Positions 9,400 through 23,108 are shown, counted from the stretch's first letter. The stretch is DNA of 64,000 bases from Ctenosaura bakeri (GCA_948474755.1 CAOLHI010002162.1:186001-250000), one strand, 5' to 3'. Translations and numbers: made by a program. Notes: a model not told the origin generated them from the letters alone.

Positions 9400-12300
9400 A
9401 AGCAACATAGTATCACAATCTCCCCGTCACTAGGATGACATCCTACGCCGACAAGCCATAGCTGCCACACCAAAGCTAGCTACCTTGACTGTAATTTCAG
9501 GGGACTGGTCTGCCAGAAGGTAATCAATATAGAATATATCAGATATTCCTGGTATATTTTGTAAAATTGGATTAATAAAGCAGTATCGAAGATCACGGTA
9601 AAAAGAACAATACAATAAAACATGCCCCACAGTGTCTATTTTCTCTGCCTTGCAAGGACATAAACGATGACAATATGGTACATTGTTGTATCTTCCCTTC
9701 AATAGTGCAGATGGAAGCACATTGAACTTAGCCAGGGTAAATGCTTTCCTGTATTTTGGGATAGTTAAATTGATCAGATAAGCAGCAGGGTGAAGGGCCT
9801 ATCTTTAAAAACCGGGTAGATGGAAGCTGCACTAATGTGATCTTGCTGCTCAATATCCCAAATGCACTGACATATAGTTTCTTTTGCTTTCATATAACTC
9901 ATAGCAAGAATGACATTTTGTGTGAATCCTAGCCTTAACACTTTCTCTTCAACTGTCTTTTTCCACCTTGACTGAAAAGGATCACTAAGAGTCAAAGGGG
10001 CCAGGCTTTTAGCCATGAATAATATTTTTAGCCAAAAATTTAATTTGTAAATCCATATCTGAGATGTGATAGAAAGATGACCTGTCTCTAGTTGTATGAG
10101 TACGTTTGACACACAGCTTGGGAGACAAGAATGGTTCTCAAAATTTTTGTTTGAACAGATTCTAAAGCCACAACATTGCTAAACACACACAGTTGTGCTC
10201 CATATAGCATTTGTGGTAAGATCTTAGTGTTGAACACCTGGATTGCTGAGGGTATGTGCTGACCTCCCTTGGCATAGAAGAATGAAATTAGTAATTTACA
10301 ACTCCATTGTACATTCGCTATGGCATAGGATACTTGAGCTCTCCAAGATCCAGAAGATTGAAAAACTACTCCCAGATACTTATAGAATTTAACCTGTTCA
10401 ATTGAATGACTGTTGATTTGCCAGTGGTGTTCACACTGCTTTCAAGTAAAAACTAAGACTTTAGATTTTTCATAATTAATTACCAGCTGTTCAGTGCTGC
10501 AGTAGGCATCTAGTGCTCTTAGTAGCTGTTGCAGACCTACGCATGAAGTGACAGAAGTACTGCATCATCTGCGTAGAGTAAAATAGATATGGGTCTCCCT
10601 GCCAATTTAGGTGGATGGGAATTTATTTCAGATACTGTCTTGACCAAGGAAATAATATAAACATTGAACAAGGTAGGGGCAAGGACACAGCCTTGTTTTA
10701 CTCCAATATGTGTTGATATTGATCTGGTCAAGTGTCCTTCATGATTACTCTCACTGTTTTGTCATAAAGACTGCGAATGAGAATCAACAGACGGCTGTCC
10801 ATATTGGTAGCCTCAAATTTGTGGCATAATCTATCTCTTGGGATCATATCAAAGGCAGACTTGAAGTCTATGAAGGCTTTCAGCTTTCAGAGCGAAGAAA
10901 GACAGCTTTCAGAGCGAAGGAGGTTGGTTGAGGCTTGCTCTAGCTTAACATTCCATTTAACATGAGAGAATCTTAAGTCATCTTCCAAACTCAACCCAGG
11001 TTCAAACTCAGCATAAAGATCTTGTGCTTCAAGATTTAAAAGTTGCAGTTAAAGGGAGATGATCACTTTCAGTACGTACATACACCCTGAAACTTGAGAC
11101 CAGGTTTAACAAACTATAAGATACCATTAGGTAGTCTATCGTTGAAGCCTATTGCCAGATGTAAATGTAAATTTGCCAGATCTATCTCCTTCAACCCCAC
11201 CATTCAACATCACTAAGTCTTAAGTTATTTATCATTTGCAAAAGACACAAACTAAAAAAATTACATACCTTGTCTTTAAATTGCCTGACAGGTATCAGGT
11301 GACCTGCTTCTGTTTCAGGGGGGTACCCACCAAAATAATTATACATTTTTTCATCATTTGGGCCCAATCTGGCATTGAAATCACCTGCCAAGATCACAAG
11401 TGCTTCTGGGTGCTTGGCTGCCATTTTATTAATAAATTCTTGTAACCTTATCCACCTGTCTTTAATTTGCTGTCTTTGAGATAATGGAGGAAAGTAAACA
11501 CTTATTAGCAACAACGAGAGTGAATGCAATGTAACAACCAAAGCAATTGTGATATTAGGCAGGAGATCAGTGTAAGTGATTTTAACTTGAAGCTTGGTAG
11601 AGATCAATGTGCCAAGGCCTCCCTTACGGCGGCCTTCTCTCACACTAGGGTCTGCTTTCAAGAAATGTGTTTCAAAACCATTTAAATCTAAGCCATCACA
11701 CTCCCAGGTCTCTTGGAGAAAAAGTCTATCATGACTTCCGATAAAATTACAAAAGAAGTGGTCTGCAATCTTACTATGCCAGCCTGCAATGTTCCAGGAC
11801 AGAAATGACAGCTGAAAAGTCTGGCGAGTCTGATGTGATAATTTAAGTCAATCAGAAGTATAAAGAGATCTTCCAACATGGGGTTTTAGAGGACTTTTCT
11901 GCAAAACAAAACCTTCCCCTTGCCCCAGAGAACACAGGTCCAATTTATTGACAGTATAATTTGGGGCACTAGTACAAGGTCTTTCATTGTCTGCTGTGTT
12001 CTTTAACGGTAAACTGCACTTTCCTTGACTGTGGTCATTTTGCTTGGGCCATTCTGTAATTTCAGCAGCTTTTGCAGCCTAATCAATAGCATCCAAAGAT
12101 GTATTTAATCTACTCACGTTGGAAACTGATGGTTTGATAGAATTACATAAAGATGATCCCATGTTGACTGCTTTTTGTGGAGAACCTTGTTCCCATTCTT
12201 TGAGCTCTCTCATTGTGAGCCAGGCAGCTGTTGTAGCCATATTTGCCTCTACAGAGGGTAGCATGGAGGCAGAATCTTCAGGAATACTTTTCTTTTCATG

Positions 12301-14395
12301 CTCATAAGAAAGTGGATTCATTTCTGCAGTGACTTGGTGAAGGTAGATGGTCGGCTTCTCAACCGAAAGACATAATAACTCATGGTGGTATGCCAGATGA
12401 CTTGCATTAGGAGCCTGACACTCTGAACTTTGCTCGCGAGGATCTTCCTGCCCCTTCATCATACCAATCAAATGAGAATGCAAGTGGTCAAGTCTGGACG
12501 TTACTTCCTTCTGGGCCTCATGAGGCAGGCATAAAAGGATTGTAATAAATTCTTTTCAGTACTGTCAAAGAAACTATTCTCCAGATTCATCAGGTGCGAG
12601 TGCCCAGGGGTCTCAAGACTGAAATGTTCCTTGGGCTTCAGGTCAACCAGTTTTCCCCCTTCGGAATCAATACAAACTAAATCTTGATGAGCTGCTTCAC
12701 CTTGAAGTGTTTTTTGGAGGGTGCTGCTACATGTGGAAGTAATGATGCTGGTGGTGCCACATTTTTAAAGAATCTTGAGACTAATATGCCACTCCTCTTT
12801 AGGTCTTCTCTGTGTTCATACACTATCTTGGCAAGTCTCCATTCTTAGAATGTGGCCACTGCCCTAGCATGTAGGCCATCAAAATAGAAATACTCCACAT
12901 TCACTAGATCTGCAATGTTCAAAACACCAGGAATGGATGCCCTTAAAATATTCCAAAGATGATCTTTATGCTCCTCTTGTGACAAGATTCCCAGAGGTTT
13001 GGGGTAGTTTGATAAAACTAACTTATTTCGAATTAGCACCAATTTCCAAGTCCCATCTGAAGAGATCTTTTCCGTAGTTGGTTTAGTGTTAGCTTCTGAC
13101 AGAACATAAGACCAAGGATCCTGAATTTGGGAATCTGATATGGAAGTCTGATTTGGAAGCTCCTGTGGAATGGTAAGGCAGGATTTAGAAGGCACTTGCT
13201 TTGTTTCCTTCCTAATTGATGACTTCTGTTTGGGGTCCCCAACTGAACTACTGTCAAGTAAATTAAAAAGCTTTCTGAAGTCCATCTTTTTGTGATGTCC
13301 TGTCCTGAGATTTTTAACGTTTTTACTTTTCTTTGTACTTATCACCTTCCTTCTGTATTGATTTATCTTATGAACTGTATGAGTCTGCCTTGTTGATCTA
13401 CTTTTCCTAATTGAGGAGAGTCTGCTGATGTTCTTTTCAGCAATTATAAGCTCTTCCTCGGGTTTTATCCAAGAGATTTTGCAGATTTCTACCAAAATGG
13501 TAATAATTTTATTACAGTCAGCTAAAAAGGATTTTATATTTTCAGTGTCCTCTGTTAATAATACAAACCACTTTGCAACTAATGGGCTCTCCTCATTTGT
13601 TTCAGAGAGCAGGCAAAAGGGCTCTTCTGTGGTTACATTAGCATTGTTTTGAGGAAAACTCTGAGATTTGCTTTAGCATTAATTTCTCCACTTGGTCAAC
13701 AGGGGTTAACCTTGGAGTTACTGGGCTCTTCACAAGAGACAACTCAGCAGCTGGGCTAGCTAGGCAGGCATCTTCCTTGTGACCTCCATTATTATTACAA
13801 AGAGACTCTGTAAGATTGATATTAGAATCTGAAAGCTGCTGTTTCTCAGCTACCCCTCACATTTCTTGTTTGTATAGAACTGAGTAATTTTTGTTTGAGC
13901 CTTCACTTTCGTCAAAGGAGGATTCATAACAAACGGGGTAGGGCCATGGGTTTTATAACCACTCCCGAGTTGTCACCATGCTCTTGTTTCCTCATTAAGT
14001 TTTCTTACTGTGTTTTAAAATTGGATTAAGGTGTCAGCCTGTGAACCTCTGCCAGCAGCCAGACAGGCCACCAGCAACTATAGCTTCCTCTGTCTTTAAT
14101 CTACAGTGTCCCCCATTTCAGTCCTTCCCACTTGCAACTCTTTAGTATAAAATCCACTTACTTCACTTGGTCCCTTTGTTTTGTTTTTGTTTCCACTTGA
14201 TGTTGTGAGCTCTCAATCCCTTAAATGACTTGCAGAAAGTAAAGGGAGGAGAATAAACAAAGATAAAATAAAAGAGCAGAGAAATGTGGGAGTAAAGTTG
14301 AACTTATTAAAGTAGAAACGCCAGAGCTCTAAAGGCCACGTCCTATCAGGTTGCCGCCATCTTCCCCTCATCTTCCTTTTTAAGGAATATTTCAA
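9400..14395 (-). mobile_element. near-full-length APE-type LINE (Vingi/I-like), all frames broken
   Basis: Read 5' to 3' on the minus strand: GGGAAGATGGCGGCAACC start near 14360; ORF1 frames at 13700-12845 (basic region then a charged C-terminal part); endonuclease at 11661-11191 with VILAGDFNARLGPND (the GDFN motif); RT at 10860-10500 with IDFKSAFDMIPRDRLCHK and YADDAVLLS; and a C-terminal CCHC-like block at 9720-9430 (CHRLCPCKAEKIDTVGHVLL, then YCSFYRDLR). The length of about 5 kb fits a complete element. Several frameshifts and stops break it. The plus-strand piece at 1130-2405 appears to be the same family. Confidence 0.8.
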
Positions 14396-14429
14396 CACTG
14401 GAGACGTTGGAATGAACAGCTTGCACCAC

Positions 14430-14682
14430 ATCCTTCACGTATAAAAAGAATTTTATATAATCCAAATTTTTATACAAAAGAAACTGGAAATGAATTAAGA
14501 AGATGGAAAAATAAAGGTGTAGAAAGAGAAATCTTTTTAAAGAGAAATCTTTTTAGTTGAATGAGAAATTACAGCGACTAGAAACTAACTGGTTCAATGA
14601 AATGCAAATTGTTCATTGGCCAAAAATATTTATAGAAAAGAAGGGCCACCTAGATCTTTAACACTTTTTAAAAATATATATA
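14430..14682 (+). mobile_element. L1 ORF2 fragment (left part of a split copy)
   Basis: The frame reads NWFNEMQIVHWPKIFIEKKG, typical of the L1 region after RT. It continues conceptually at 16080, so the DNA between 14684 and 16075 is later insertion. Confidence 0.5.
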
Positions 14683-14683
14683 T

Positions 14684-14993
14684 TGTTACCCCAAAAGGTG
14701 GAGACTTAGAGGTCCACCAGCAATGCCAGTGTCTCCTTAAAAAGGTGGGAAATTATAACTCAAAAGGAGGCCTGCAAGATTGGGGGTAACTAGGGGACAG
14801 CATGGCGGAACGAGAGTCTGGAGTGCAGCATGACTCCTGAAGTTCTAGCCAGTTGCTGTGCTGCAAAATTGTCTAGGCTAAAGCTGGAGGTTTATACCCT
14901 TTTTCCTACCATGAAGGGATGAGTGTTAAGTGCTCTCTGACAGAATAAACAAATGGGATCCAGATTGGACTGATTGTCTTACTTTGGGTAACA
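14684..14993 (+). mobile_element. possible short solo LTR
   Basis: The segment begins TGTTACCCCAAAAG and ends CTTTGGGTAACA, inverted ends of the same TGTTACC...GGTAACA type as the long LTR family in this window. It contains TTTATACCC near 14890 and AATAAA at 14944. No matching target duplication is seen (ATAT left, AAAC right), so the call is weak. Confidence 0.35.
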
Positions 14994-15354
14994 AAACATT
15001 GATGGGAGTCCTGGCAGCCTCTTCAATGTCTTGGCTGGATAAAGTGAATGGGGAAGGTCTCTGTAGGAAATGCACACAGAAGGGGTGTTTGTTTGCCACA
15101 TCTGGGCAATTTTGTTGACTATTGTACTCAGATGCTGGGTTGTTGACAGGATTACTGGAAGTTTATTTCACTTTGAGTTTTCTTGCTTAACTCTTCTTGA
15201 CCTTACAAAGAGTTGTTCATACTGAGGCCATGTTGACCTAGCCCAGAGTTACAGCCAGAGCCCTGCTTGATGCATGTTTCCCAGCCATAAGTATCCCATT
15301 TTTATAAAATATTTCATGTCAGTTAAAATGATATTTCTTGCCAATCAGGCTATC
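14994..15354. other. unassigned DNA between LTR-like segment and CR1
   Basis: An open frame of about 62 codons at 14930-15118 has no recognisable similarity. No repeat is identified. Confidence 0.4.
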
Positions 15355-16078
15355 CCACACGCTATCCCAGTGGATAACAGTACTTGTGAAAGGGATCTAG
15401 GAGTCTTGGTAGATCACAAGCTGAACATGAATCAGCAGTATGATGCAGCAATCAAGAAAGCCAACACAATTCTTGGTTGCATCAATAGGAGTGTGGTGTC
15501 TAGATCAAGGGAGGTACAGTAGTGATACCACTCTATTCTGCGTTGATTAGACCTCATTTGGAACACTGTGTCCCGTTCTGGGCACCCCAATTCAAGAAGG
15601 ATATAGGCAAGCTGGAACATTTCCAGAGGAGGGCAACCAAAATGGTGAAGGGTCTGTAAGCCATGCCCTATGAGGAGTGGCTTCAGGAACTGGGGATGTT
15701 TAGTCTGCAGAGAAGGAGGTTAGGAGGGACATGATAGGCATATTTAAATATTTGAAGGGATGTCATGTCGAGGAGAAAGCAGGCTTGTTTTCTACTGTTC
15801 CAGAGACTAGGACAAAGAGCAACGGATTCAAGCTGCAGGAAAGGAGATTCCACCTGAACCTCAGGAAGAACTTCCTGACAATCAGAGCTGTCTGGCAGTG
15901 GAATATGCTGTCTTGGAGTGTGGGGGAGTCTCCATTTGTGGAGGTTTTTAAGCAGAGGTTGGATGGCCATCTGTTGGGAATGCTTTGATGTATGTTCCTG
16001 CATGGTAGGGGGTTGGACTCGATGGCCCCTGTGGTCTCTTCCAACTCTTTGATTCTATGATTCTGTGATTCTAAGGCA
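15355..16078 (+). mobile_element. CR1 LINE, 5'-truncated, with 3' tail
   Basis: It encodes the CR1 RT C-terminal region ([20 protein letters not shown], then [20 protein letters not shown], then [20 protein letters not shown]) with a few frame breaks. It ends in the CR1-type 3' repeat GATTCTATGATTCTGTGATT. This is a fairly young copy inserted within an L1 fragment. Confidence 0.88.
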
Positions 16079-16079
16079 T

Positions 16080-16502
16080 GGTAACAGTATCAATGTAAAT
16101 GATAAATCTAAAGGGCAGGTATCAAAAATATTGCAATGGCTAATTGATACTCAGTATGGGAAATTGATGGGAACAAAAGAAGCTTGGGAGACTTATTTCA
16201 AGATACAAATAACAGATGTTAATGAGAATAAAATATGAATATCAGTGCCATACAGAGCTGTTTCAGTGAAATGAAAAGAATTATTTTTTAAAACAGAACA
16301 TGGATGGCATTGGTATTCTACAAAAATAAACCATATAAATACACAATAATCTCCATGATATTGGAGAAACTAAAAAGAGAGGCAAGACTGGCTGCAAGAC
16401 TGGAATTAACAAAATAGTGGAAATCTTTGAAAGGACAGCATTAAGGGATGGGTAAACAGAGTCTGGGAAATCTCATTAGCAGAAAAATGTGCCAGAAACT
16501 TA
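16080..16502 (+). mobile_element. L1 ORF2 C-terminal fragment (right part of a split copy)
   Basis: Frames read ILQWLIDTQYGKLMGTKEAW and then TEHGWHWYSTK, corresponding to the L1 ORF2 C-terminal third. It is interrupted by CR1 on both sides and probably runs on to about 16930. Confidence 0.5.
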
Positions 16503-16672
16503 TCATAGAATCATAGAGTTGGAAGAGACCACAGGGGCCATCCTGTCCAATCCCCTGCCATGCAGGAACCCACATCAAAGCACTCCCAACAGATGGCCAT
16601 CTACCATCTGCTTAAAAACCACCAATGAAGAAGACTCCACCACACTCTGAGGCAGCATATTCCACTGCTGTA
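16503..16672 (-). mobile_element. CR1 3' end, reverse orientation
   Basis: Starts with TCATAGAATCATAGAGTTGG, the reverse complement of the CR1 3' tail, followed by the last about 150 bases of CR1 (TCCAATCCCCTGCCATGCAG). It ends abruptly near 16672. Confidence 0.85.
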
Positions 16673-16679
16673 CAACTTA

Positions 16680-17060
16680 CAGAAAATAAAAGGAATTAAT
16701 ACCACACACAACTGTGATAATTTAGTATATAAATATTATCACTATTAATCTGCCATCAGACTTGAAATAACATATATGGATTCCAAAAGTACATGATATA
16801 TCTTTGGAAAAATCATTTCTAAATATAAACTTATAATTGTGTTTGACAGCTGTGTTATAATGAACTTTTTGTAAAATTTATGACTGTTGTATTTGTTAAT
16901 ATTTTAAAAATTAAAGTTTAAAAATCTGTTTTGCACATTAGAGGATGCACAGTCTATAACTGTGGTTCCATATGACATTAAGCATGGAACATGACAGTTC
17001 CCTCAAGAAAGTCTCTCTTCCTCTGTTGTTCAGGAGTGACCTTAGGAGTGGACTTCTTTG
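16680..17060. other. AT-rich DNA, probably the 3' end of the split L1
   Basis: An AT-rich stretch ends in AAAAATTAAAGTTTAAAAATC near 16925, like an L1 3' end. After this, about 120 bases are unassigned before the DIRS piece. Confidence 0.35.
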
Positions 17061-18330
17061 TTAAGTCTCCTGTGAGACATGCCATTTAAACAGCCCAAAC
17101 CAGTCCTCAGCATCACCACCAATACCTGTCTCCTAGACTGGGGTGCCCACTGTGAACATTTGAGAATTTATAGCAAGTGGCAGGATTCTGAAAGACTGTT
17201 GTACATTAACCTGTTGGCTCTCTTTGTCATATTCAAAGCTCTCAAGTTATTAGATCTAATAAGAAGCACTGCCATGGAAAATTCTACAGTGTACTTACTA
17301 TTTGAGCAAGCAAGGGCCTACTTAATCCAAATGTCTCCTTGGCCTCTTGCTTCTTCTTTGAGAGTGACTCAATCAGGTGATTACTGTAGCCATCCATCTT
17401 GCCAGTACTGACAATATTCTGGCAGAATGAGCAGCCCACACACAAATAGTTCCTCTCCATACATGCTTTCTTTCTGCAGCTCTTTCAAAAACAATTAAAT
17501 CTAAGCCATCACACTCCCAGGCTCGGGTTCTCTGGGAGATGCCATTCCGCACAAGTGGAGGGGAGCATTCCTTTGTTTCCACTGTTTCATCTCACCTTAT
17601 GGATTCTCATCAAGATCAGAATGGAGAACTTCAACTGCACTCATGGTGGCCAAGGCAGCCATAGTTGGCCATTTTTCTTGTCAGGAGCAAATTTGTTTAC
17701 CTCCTTCATTATAAGAGTCTTTTGACTCAATAGTCTGTCCACATTTAGCCACACTGCCTGGCAACTTAATCCTCCATACTGCCAGATGTAGAGGTCCAGA
17801 GGATTCTGGATACAGGTCAGAAGCCTTCCACGTGCCCTGTGCCCTCAAATGGAAAAAATTCCAGGATTTTGCTTGAGCTGCTAATAGTCCAGGCTTACCT
17901 TGTGAGGTTCCACTGGTGAACTTCTTGACTTCTCTGTGAGCTAAGAATTTGTTTTATCTGTCTGAGTGCATTTAGCTGGCACCTCTGCTTAACCATCAGG
18001 ACCATACTCATTTTCCTTTGCTGTTTGTGGATATGCTTATTAAAAGATTCCTCAAAGGCCTGAAACATCTCAACTATCCAGTTGTGGTCTCTGTTTTTAG
18101 TACTCTGTCAGTGAATGGGAAATTTTTTTGACAGTCTTGCCACATGTGACTTGCATTTCTCAAGGTCATCTTTTCAGCTTTTTGGGTCTCTGAGTTTTGT
18201 GCTTGGATAGCTGAACCTCCTTATCTGGCCTTTCATGGGGACAAAATAGTACCGCAGCCAGATATTTCCTTTCCGCTTAAATGGATTTTGCAGTTCCATG
18301 TCAATCAACAAATAGTTCTTCTAACTTGTG
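17060..18330 (+). mobile_element. DIRS retrotransposon fragment (RNase H and tyrosine recombinase)
   Basis: The start reads MPFKQPKPVLSITTNTCLLD followed by WGAHCEHLRIYSKW. This is the DIRS RNase H entry (TTDASLxGWGAHC). Further right a decayed recombinase region reads IKRFLKGLKHLNYPVVVS and, near 18230-18310, AFHGDKIVPQPDISFPLKWI. A dozen stops break the frame. It is cut at 18330 by the T-rich 3' end of a minus-strand L1. Confidence 0.7.
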
Positions 18331-21300
18331 GGTTTTTTTTAATTTTTAAAAAAATTTTTATTGATTATTTAACAACATAACAATACATGACATTACAAAA
18401 CACATAACACAATATCAAATACATAATAAACATATACTAACAAACTGCTATGTACCATATATTCTTAAACTTAATGAATTCTACAATTAAATCATAAGTG
18501 CTCCCCACCACTGGGACCATTAGAGGTATAACCACTTTCATTCCCTTTAGGAAGTTCCATTCCCCTTCCAAAATTGTAATGATTGTTCAGTTGGTTTACT
18601 TCCTTTCCCCTTTATTAACACATAATCAATTCGCCCCAAGTATATAAAACTGTCTCTTTTTAATTCCTCTTCTTTACTTTGATATTGCAAGTCAATTTAT
18701 CATTAATAGCTATAATCCATACCTCTTTATACCATTCATTTAAGTGAGTATCTTGCTTTACTTACTTCATTTCCCACTATCTCTTCATTTTGTACTATCA
18801 TTTCTTCAAACTTCGTAAGCTTTCTACAGTTAGCATTTTTCTTTATTCATTCTTTTGTCCAATTCTCTAACTGTATATAATTATACCAAGACAATTTAGC
18901 TCTTCCAAGTAGATCATTCATTTGCTCTTTAGTCCTCATTTTTCCTACCCAGTATTTTAATCTGATAATTTGTTTTTCTTCTTAATGTTCTTTCTAAGTA
19001 TCTCAAATTATCTGGAAAGTTTTTAATCTCCACTACCAGATTTAATGGTGAATATGTTGGACAATTTTTTTTTAATATTTATACCAAATTAACAACATGT
19101 TTCTAAGAAAGGAGTTCTTAATTCCTTTAACTTTACTCCTGTTTGTTTGTCCAAAAAAGATATTATCTGGATTCGAATCCAGTTCTAATTATTCCATTTC
19201 CCACCATATTAGTCTTCTCGGATGTGAGATAATATCTCCTATACATCTTATTTGATTGGCTATATAATAATTCCACAGATTAGGGAGACCTAATCCTCCT
19301 TCCCTTTGTACTTTGTACTATCTCTTCTTATTAATCCTTACCTTTTTATCTCCATTACAATATTTATTTTTCATATTTTGCCAGGCCTTGATCCTTTCTT
19401 TCTTTATCTCTATTGGTAACATCCCTAGTAAAAAAATAATTCTTTGGTAACATTTTCATCTTGTTCAGTGCTATTCCAATTTCTCTTTTAATTTTTCTAA
19501 GTTCTTAGAAATATTTATACCTAAATAATTAATATATTTTTGTATTTTAATACCTATATTTTTCTTAATTAATTCTTGTTCCTCCTTACAATAATTAAAC
19601 ACAATCATCTCTGACTTTTGCCAATTTATCTATAATCCAGTATTATCTCCAAAATCATTCAGATATATTTTTATTCTCTCCATAACTTTTAAAGGGTTTT
19701 CTATTGTTAATAAAGAATCATCTGCACATAGACTAATTTTAATTCTCCTCTTACACCCAATACCCTCTACTAGTTTATCTCCTCTAGTCACGTTTGCTAA
19801 CAACAAAAGAGGAAAGGGGACGACTCTGCCTAGTACCCCGGCCTAGATTTATCTGTTCTGTTATACCATCATTAACTATTACCATTGCCTTATTACCTGA
19901 ATATGATTGATTTATTATTCCTCTAAATTTCTGCCCAAAGCTTTATAATTCTATAATTTTCTTTAACTTTAGCCATTCCACGCAATCAAAAGCTTTGAAA
20001 ATATCTGAAGTGCTTTTAATTTTTGTTTTTTTATATACCACAGGTACCATATTCAATACTCTTCTAGTCAAGTTTCCCATTTGTCTACTCACTATAAAAC
20101 CGTTTTGGTCCTCATTAATATAATTTGTATAAATTTATTCGTTCTTCTTACCAGGATTGCTGTAAATATCTTAGCGTCTTGATTAATCAAAGAAATAGGT
20201 CTATATGACCCTGGATCCGTTGAATGTTTATTTAATTCTGGATTTAATGTATTTAAGGACTGTTTCCATGATGTGGGGATTTCTTCACCTTCTAATATAT
20301 TAATATAAAGAGACTTTAATCTAGGTAACAACATTGTTTTAAAATAACACTCTGGACCTAATCCATCCAGTCCTGGAATTTTGCCCACTTTTAATCTGTC
20401 AATAACTTCTTTAATTTCTTCTTCGCTTATAGATTGTTCCATTAAATTTCTATCACCTTCTTGAATTTTCCTTCCCAAGTTTTTCTCAATGTATTCACTT
20501 ATCCTGTTCTCACTGAGGTTACCTTCAGTATATGATTTTTGATAGAAATCCTGGAATACCACTAATTTATCCTTCATCAAATTACAACGTTTCCCAGATT
20601 TATTCTTAGTCACTCCAATTGTATTTTTCAATTTCTTAATATATGTAGACCTGGCTAACGTTTTCAGATTTTTATTACTAAACTAAAAAATTTCCTCTTT
20701 AAATATAATAAATTCCTTTGAATTTTCTCCATTTCTATATTCTCTGCTTCTGTCTGTTTTGCTTACAATATCAATAATGTTTGCTTTCCCTATTTTTTAT
20801 ATCTTTACAACTTGCTTATTTCTTCCTTCATCTTTCTCATATGTTTTTCTCTTTGCCTTTTAACTTTATATGCTTCCCTTATACTAATCCCTCTCATCGC
20901 TGCCTTCATAGCATCCCATATCACTCCTATCTTACCTCCCTCTGTATCATTATTGCCCATATATACATCATTTCTTTTATTATCTTCTCCACCGTACTTT
21001 TCTGTTGAAAAATATTAACATCTATCTTCCATCTTTTAAGTTGTATATAATCCTTTGTAATATTAATATCCACATTCATTGCAGCACGGTCTGTCACCTT
21101 TATACTACCTATTTCTGTGTTTACCACTCTTGACATTAAATTCTTTGAAACAAATATATAATCTATTCTTGAGTATTGACTATGCACTGATGAACAGAAA
21201 GTGAACTTCCTTTCATCTCCTTTTATTTCTCTCCATGCATCTCTCAAATCTGTCTTCTCAATTATTCTTTTTAACACTATCATTTTATTATTAATCTCAA

Positions 21301-23108
21301 ATTTAGTAGGGTTTAATTTATCTTTCTTCCTATCCATAACCATATTATAATCACCTGCTAAGGTCACAAATCATTTCCTAATATCTTCCATTTCTTTAAA
21401 TATTTCACTGTGAAAGGTAGATTTTCATTTGGAGAATAAAGTATAATCTTCCCCCGTTGTGCCTTGTATCATTACATATCCACCATTATCATCCCTTTTC
21501 ATTTTTATCACATTAAATTCACATCTTTTAGAAATAACAATTGTCACACCTCTAGATTTGGAGGTTCCATAAGATTTTACATATGTATCAATCCCAGATA
21601 GCTAAAATTCATTAACACCTTCCCTGGATTGATGGATCTCCTGCAAAAATACAATGTCTGCTTTATCCTTCTTCAACAGTGCTTCTATTCTTCTTCTCTT
21701 TAGCAAAGAACCTAGGCCTTTCATATTCAGAGTTTTAATTTTAATAGTATTAACCATATTTATATTTTTCCATTTCTCTTTCATGGTCCTATAGTGAAAA
21801 AACGCCCCCATACATTAATAAACATACAAACCCCCCTCCCACTGGATCCTCCATCTTCCCCCCAACCCAGTCCCCAAACATTTATGAACATCTTCACCCT
21901 TGATCTTCCTTAGTTGCAACTCTTTGGACACAGTCTTGCACCAGACCCTTAAGGTGGGGAGGGACCCTTCTGCATCTTGAAAACACTATAGATTTCTTCT
22001 CCCTCATTGACTTATATATTTCCATCCTCCTACCTATCTCCGAGTTCTTAAAAACAGCAGATCTTGAGATAAGTTTATTTGGATGCTCCACCTACAAGCT
22101 CCTTGCACATCTTCTTCAAGAACGTCTACTGATTTATCTCCGTTCTTCTTTTTTTCTGTATCTCCAACTTCTTCATTTCTTGGGCCAGCTGTGAATCTTC
22201 CATTAAGCCCCAATCTCACAGCAAACTTAGTTCTTGTTCCAAAGAAATTATCTTGTGAAATTTCCTATTGAACCGCACTCTCAAAAAAACTGGATATGCC
22301 CAGTTGTATTTTCAAACTCTGTCTCCAACAAATAGTTTCAGGGCTCACATCCTGGAAGACTTGAACTGGAGCTCCTTTACAAGTTAGCAGTCCAGCTTTT
22401 TCTCTCACAGCTTTTACAGATATTTACTTTTTTTAAAAAAAGTTGAATCTGATCACAATATCCCTTGTAAACATTTTTCCACATCTACCCAGACAATGAA
22501 TTCTCTCCAGATCTTCCTGATTTAACTTCAGATCAGGTGCTATTGTCTGCATCCAGTGCATGACCATGTCTCTAAGGTTCCCCTCTATTTCCAATTCTGG
22601 AAAATTGCGCAAACGAACATTATATCTTTGTTCACGATCTTGAATTTGAATCATTTTTTTTCTCCATTTCATCCAATTTCACTTGCTGGCTGTAGATTTA
22701 TGCTGCATTGTTTCTGACTGATTTTTCAGTTTCATTCACTTTAGAGCTTACTGCCTTTACTTGATCTTTGACCTGTGCTAATGATTTGTGTTAATTTCTC
22801 TTACTGTTTCTTTCTTATTCTGTGTCATTTGAATCATTATTGAAGCTCCCAATTCCATTTTGAGATCTTTGGAGTTTTTTTCCAGTAGTTTTTTAAATTC
22901 ACTGAGCATCCTGTCTTCTTTAGCCATTTCAGCATTATTGCTGTGAGCTTGCTCTGTATTAGTACTAAGATAATCTCCCAAAAGTCCTCTATCTTCTTTC
23001 TGCAATACTTCTGTATTCTTATTAGTAAATCTGTATTCACTTCCAGAGGCGGAACTTCCTCTTTCCTGTTTATTGTTTTTCTCTATGGTTCTTTTGTAGT
23101 TCTTACAG
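18331..23108 (-). mobile_element. near-complete L1 LINE, part 1 (3' end to ORF1)
   Basis: From right to left on the minus strand: ORF1 with a coiled coil (23005-22778) and the RRM/CTD block RYNVRLRNFPELEIEGN with LERIHCLGR (22672-22433); ORF2 endonuclease start IKIKTLNMKGLGSLLKRRRI and ADIVFLQEIHQS (21811-21602); endonuclease end LAGDYNMVMDRKKDKLN (21367) and RIDYIFVSKNL; RT start IPGLDGLGPECY and SYRPISLINQDAKIF (20631-20092); then a decayed thumb region to a T-rich tail at 18335-18360, the element's poly(A). ORF2 is broken at many points. Confidence 0.88.
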
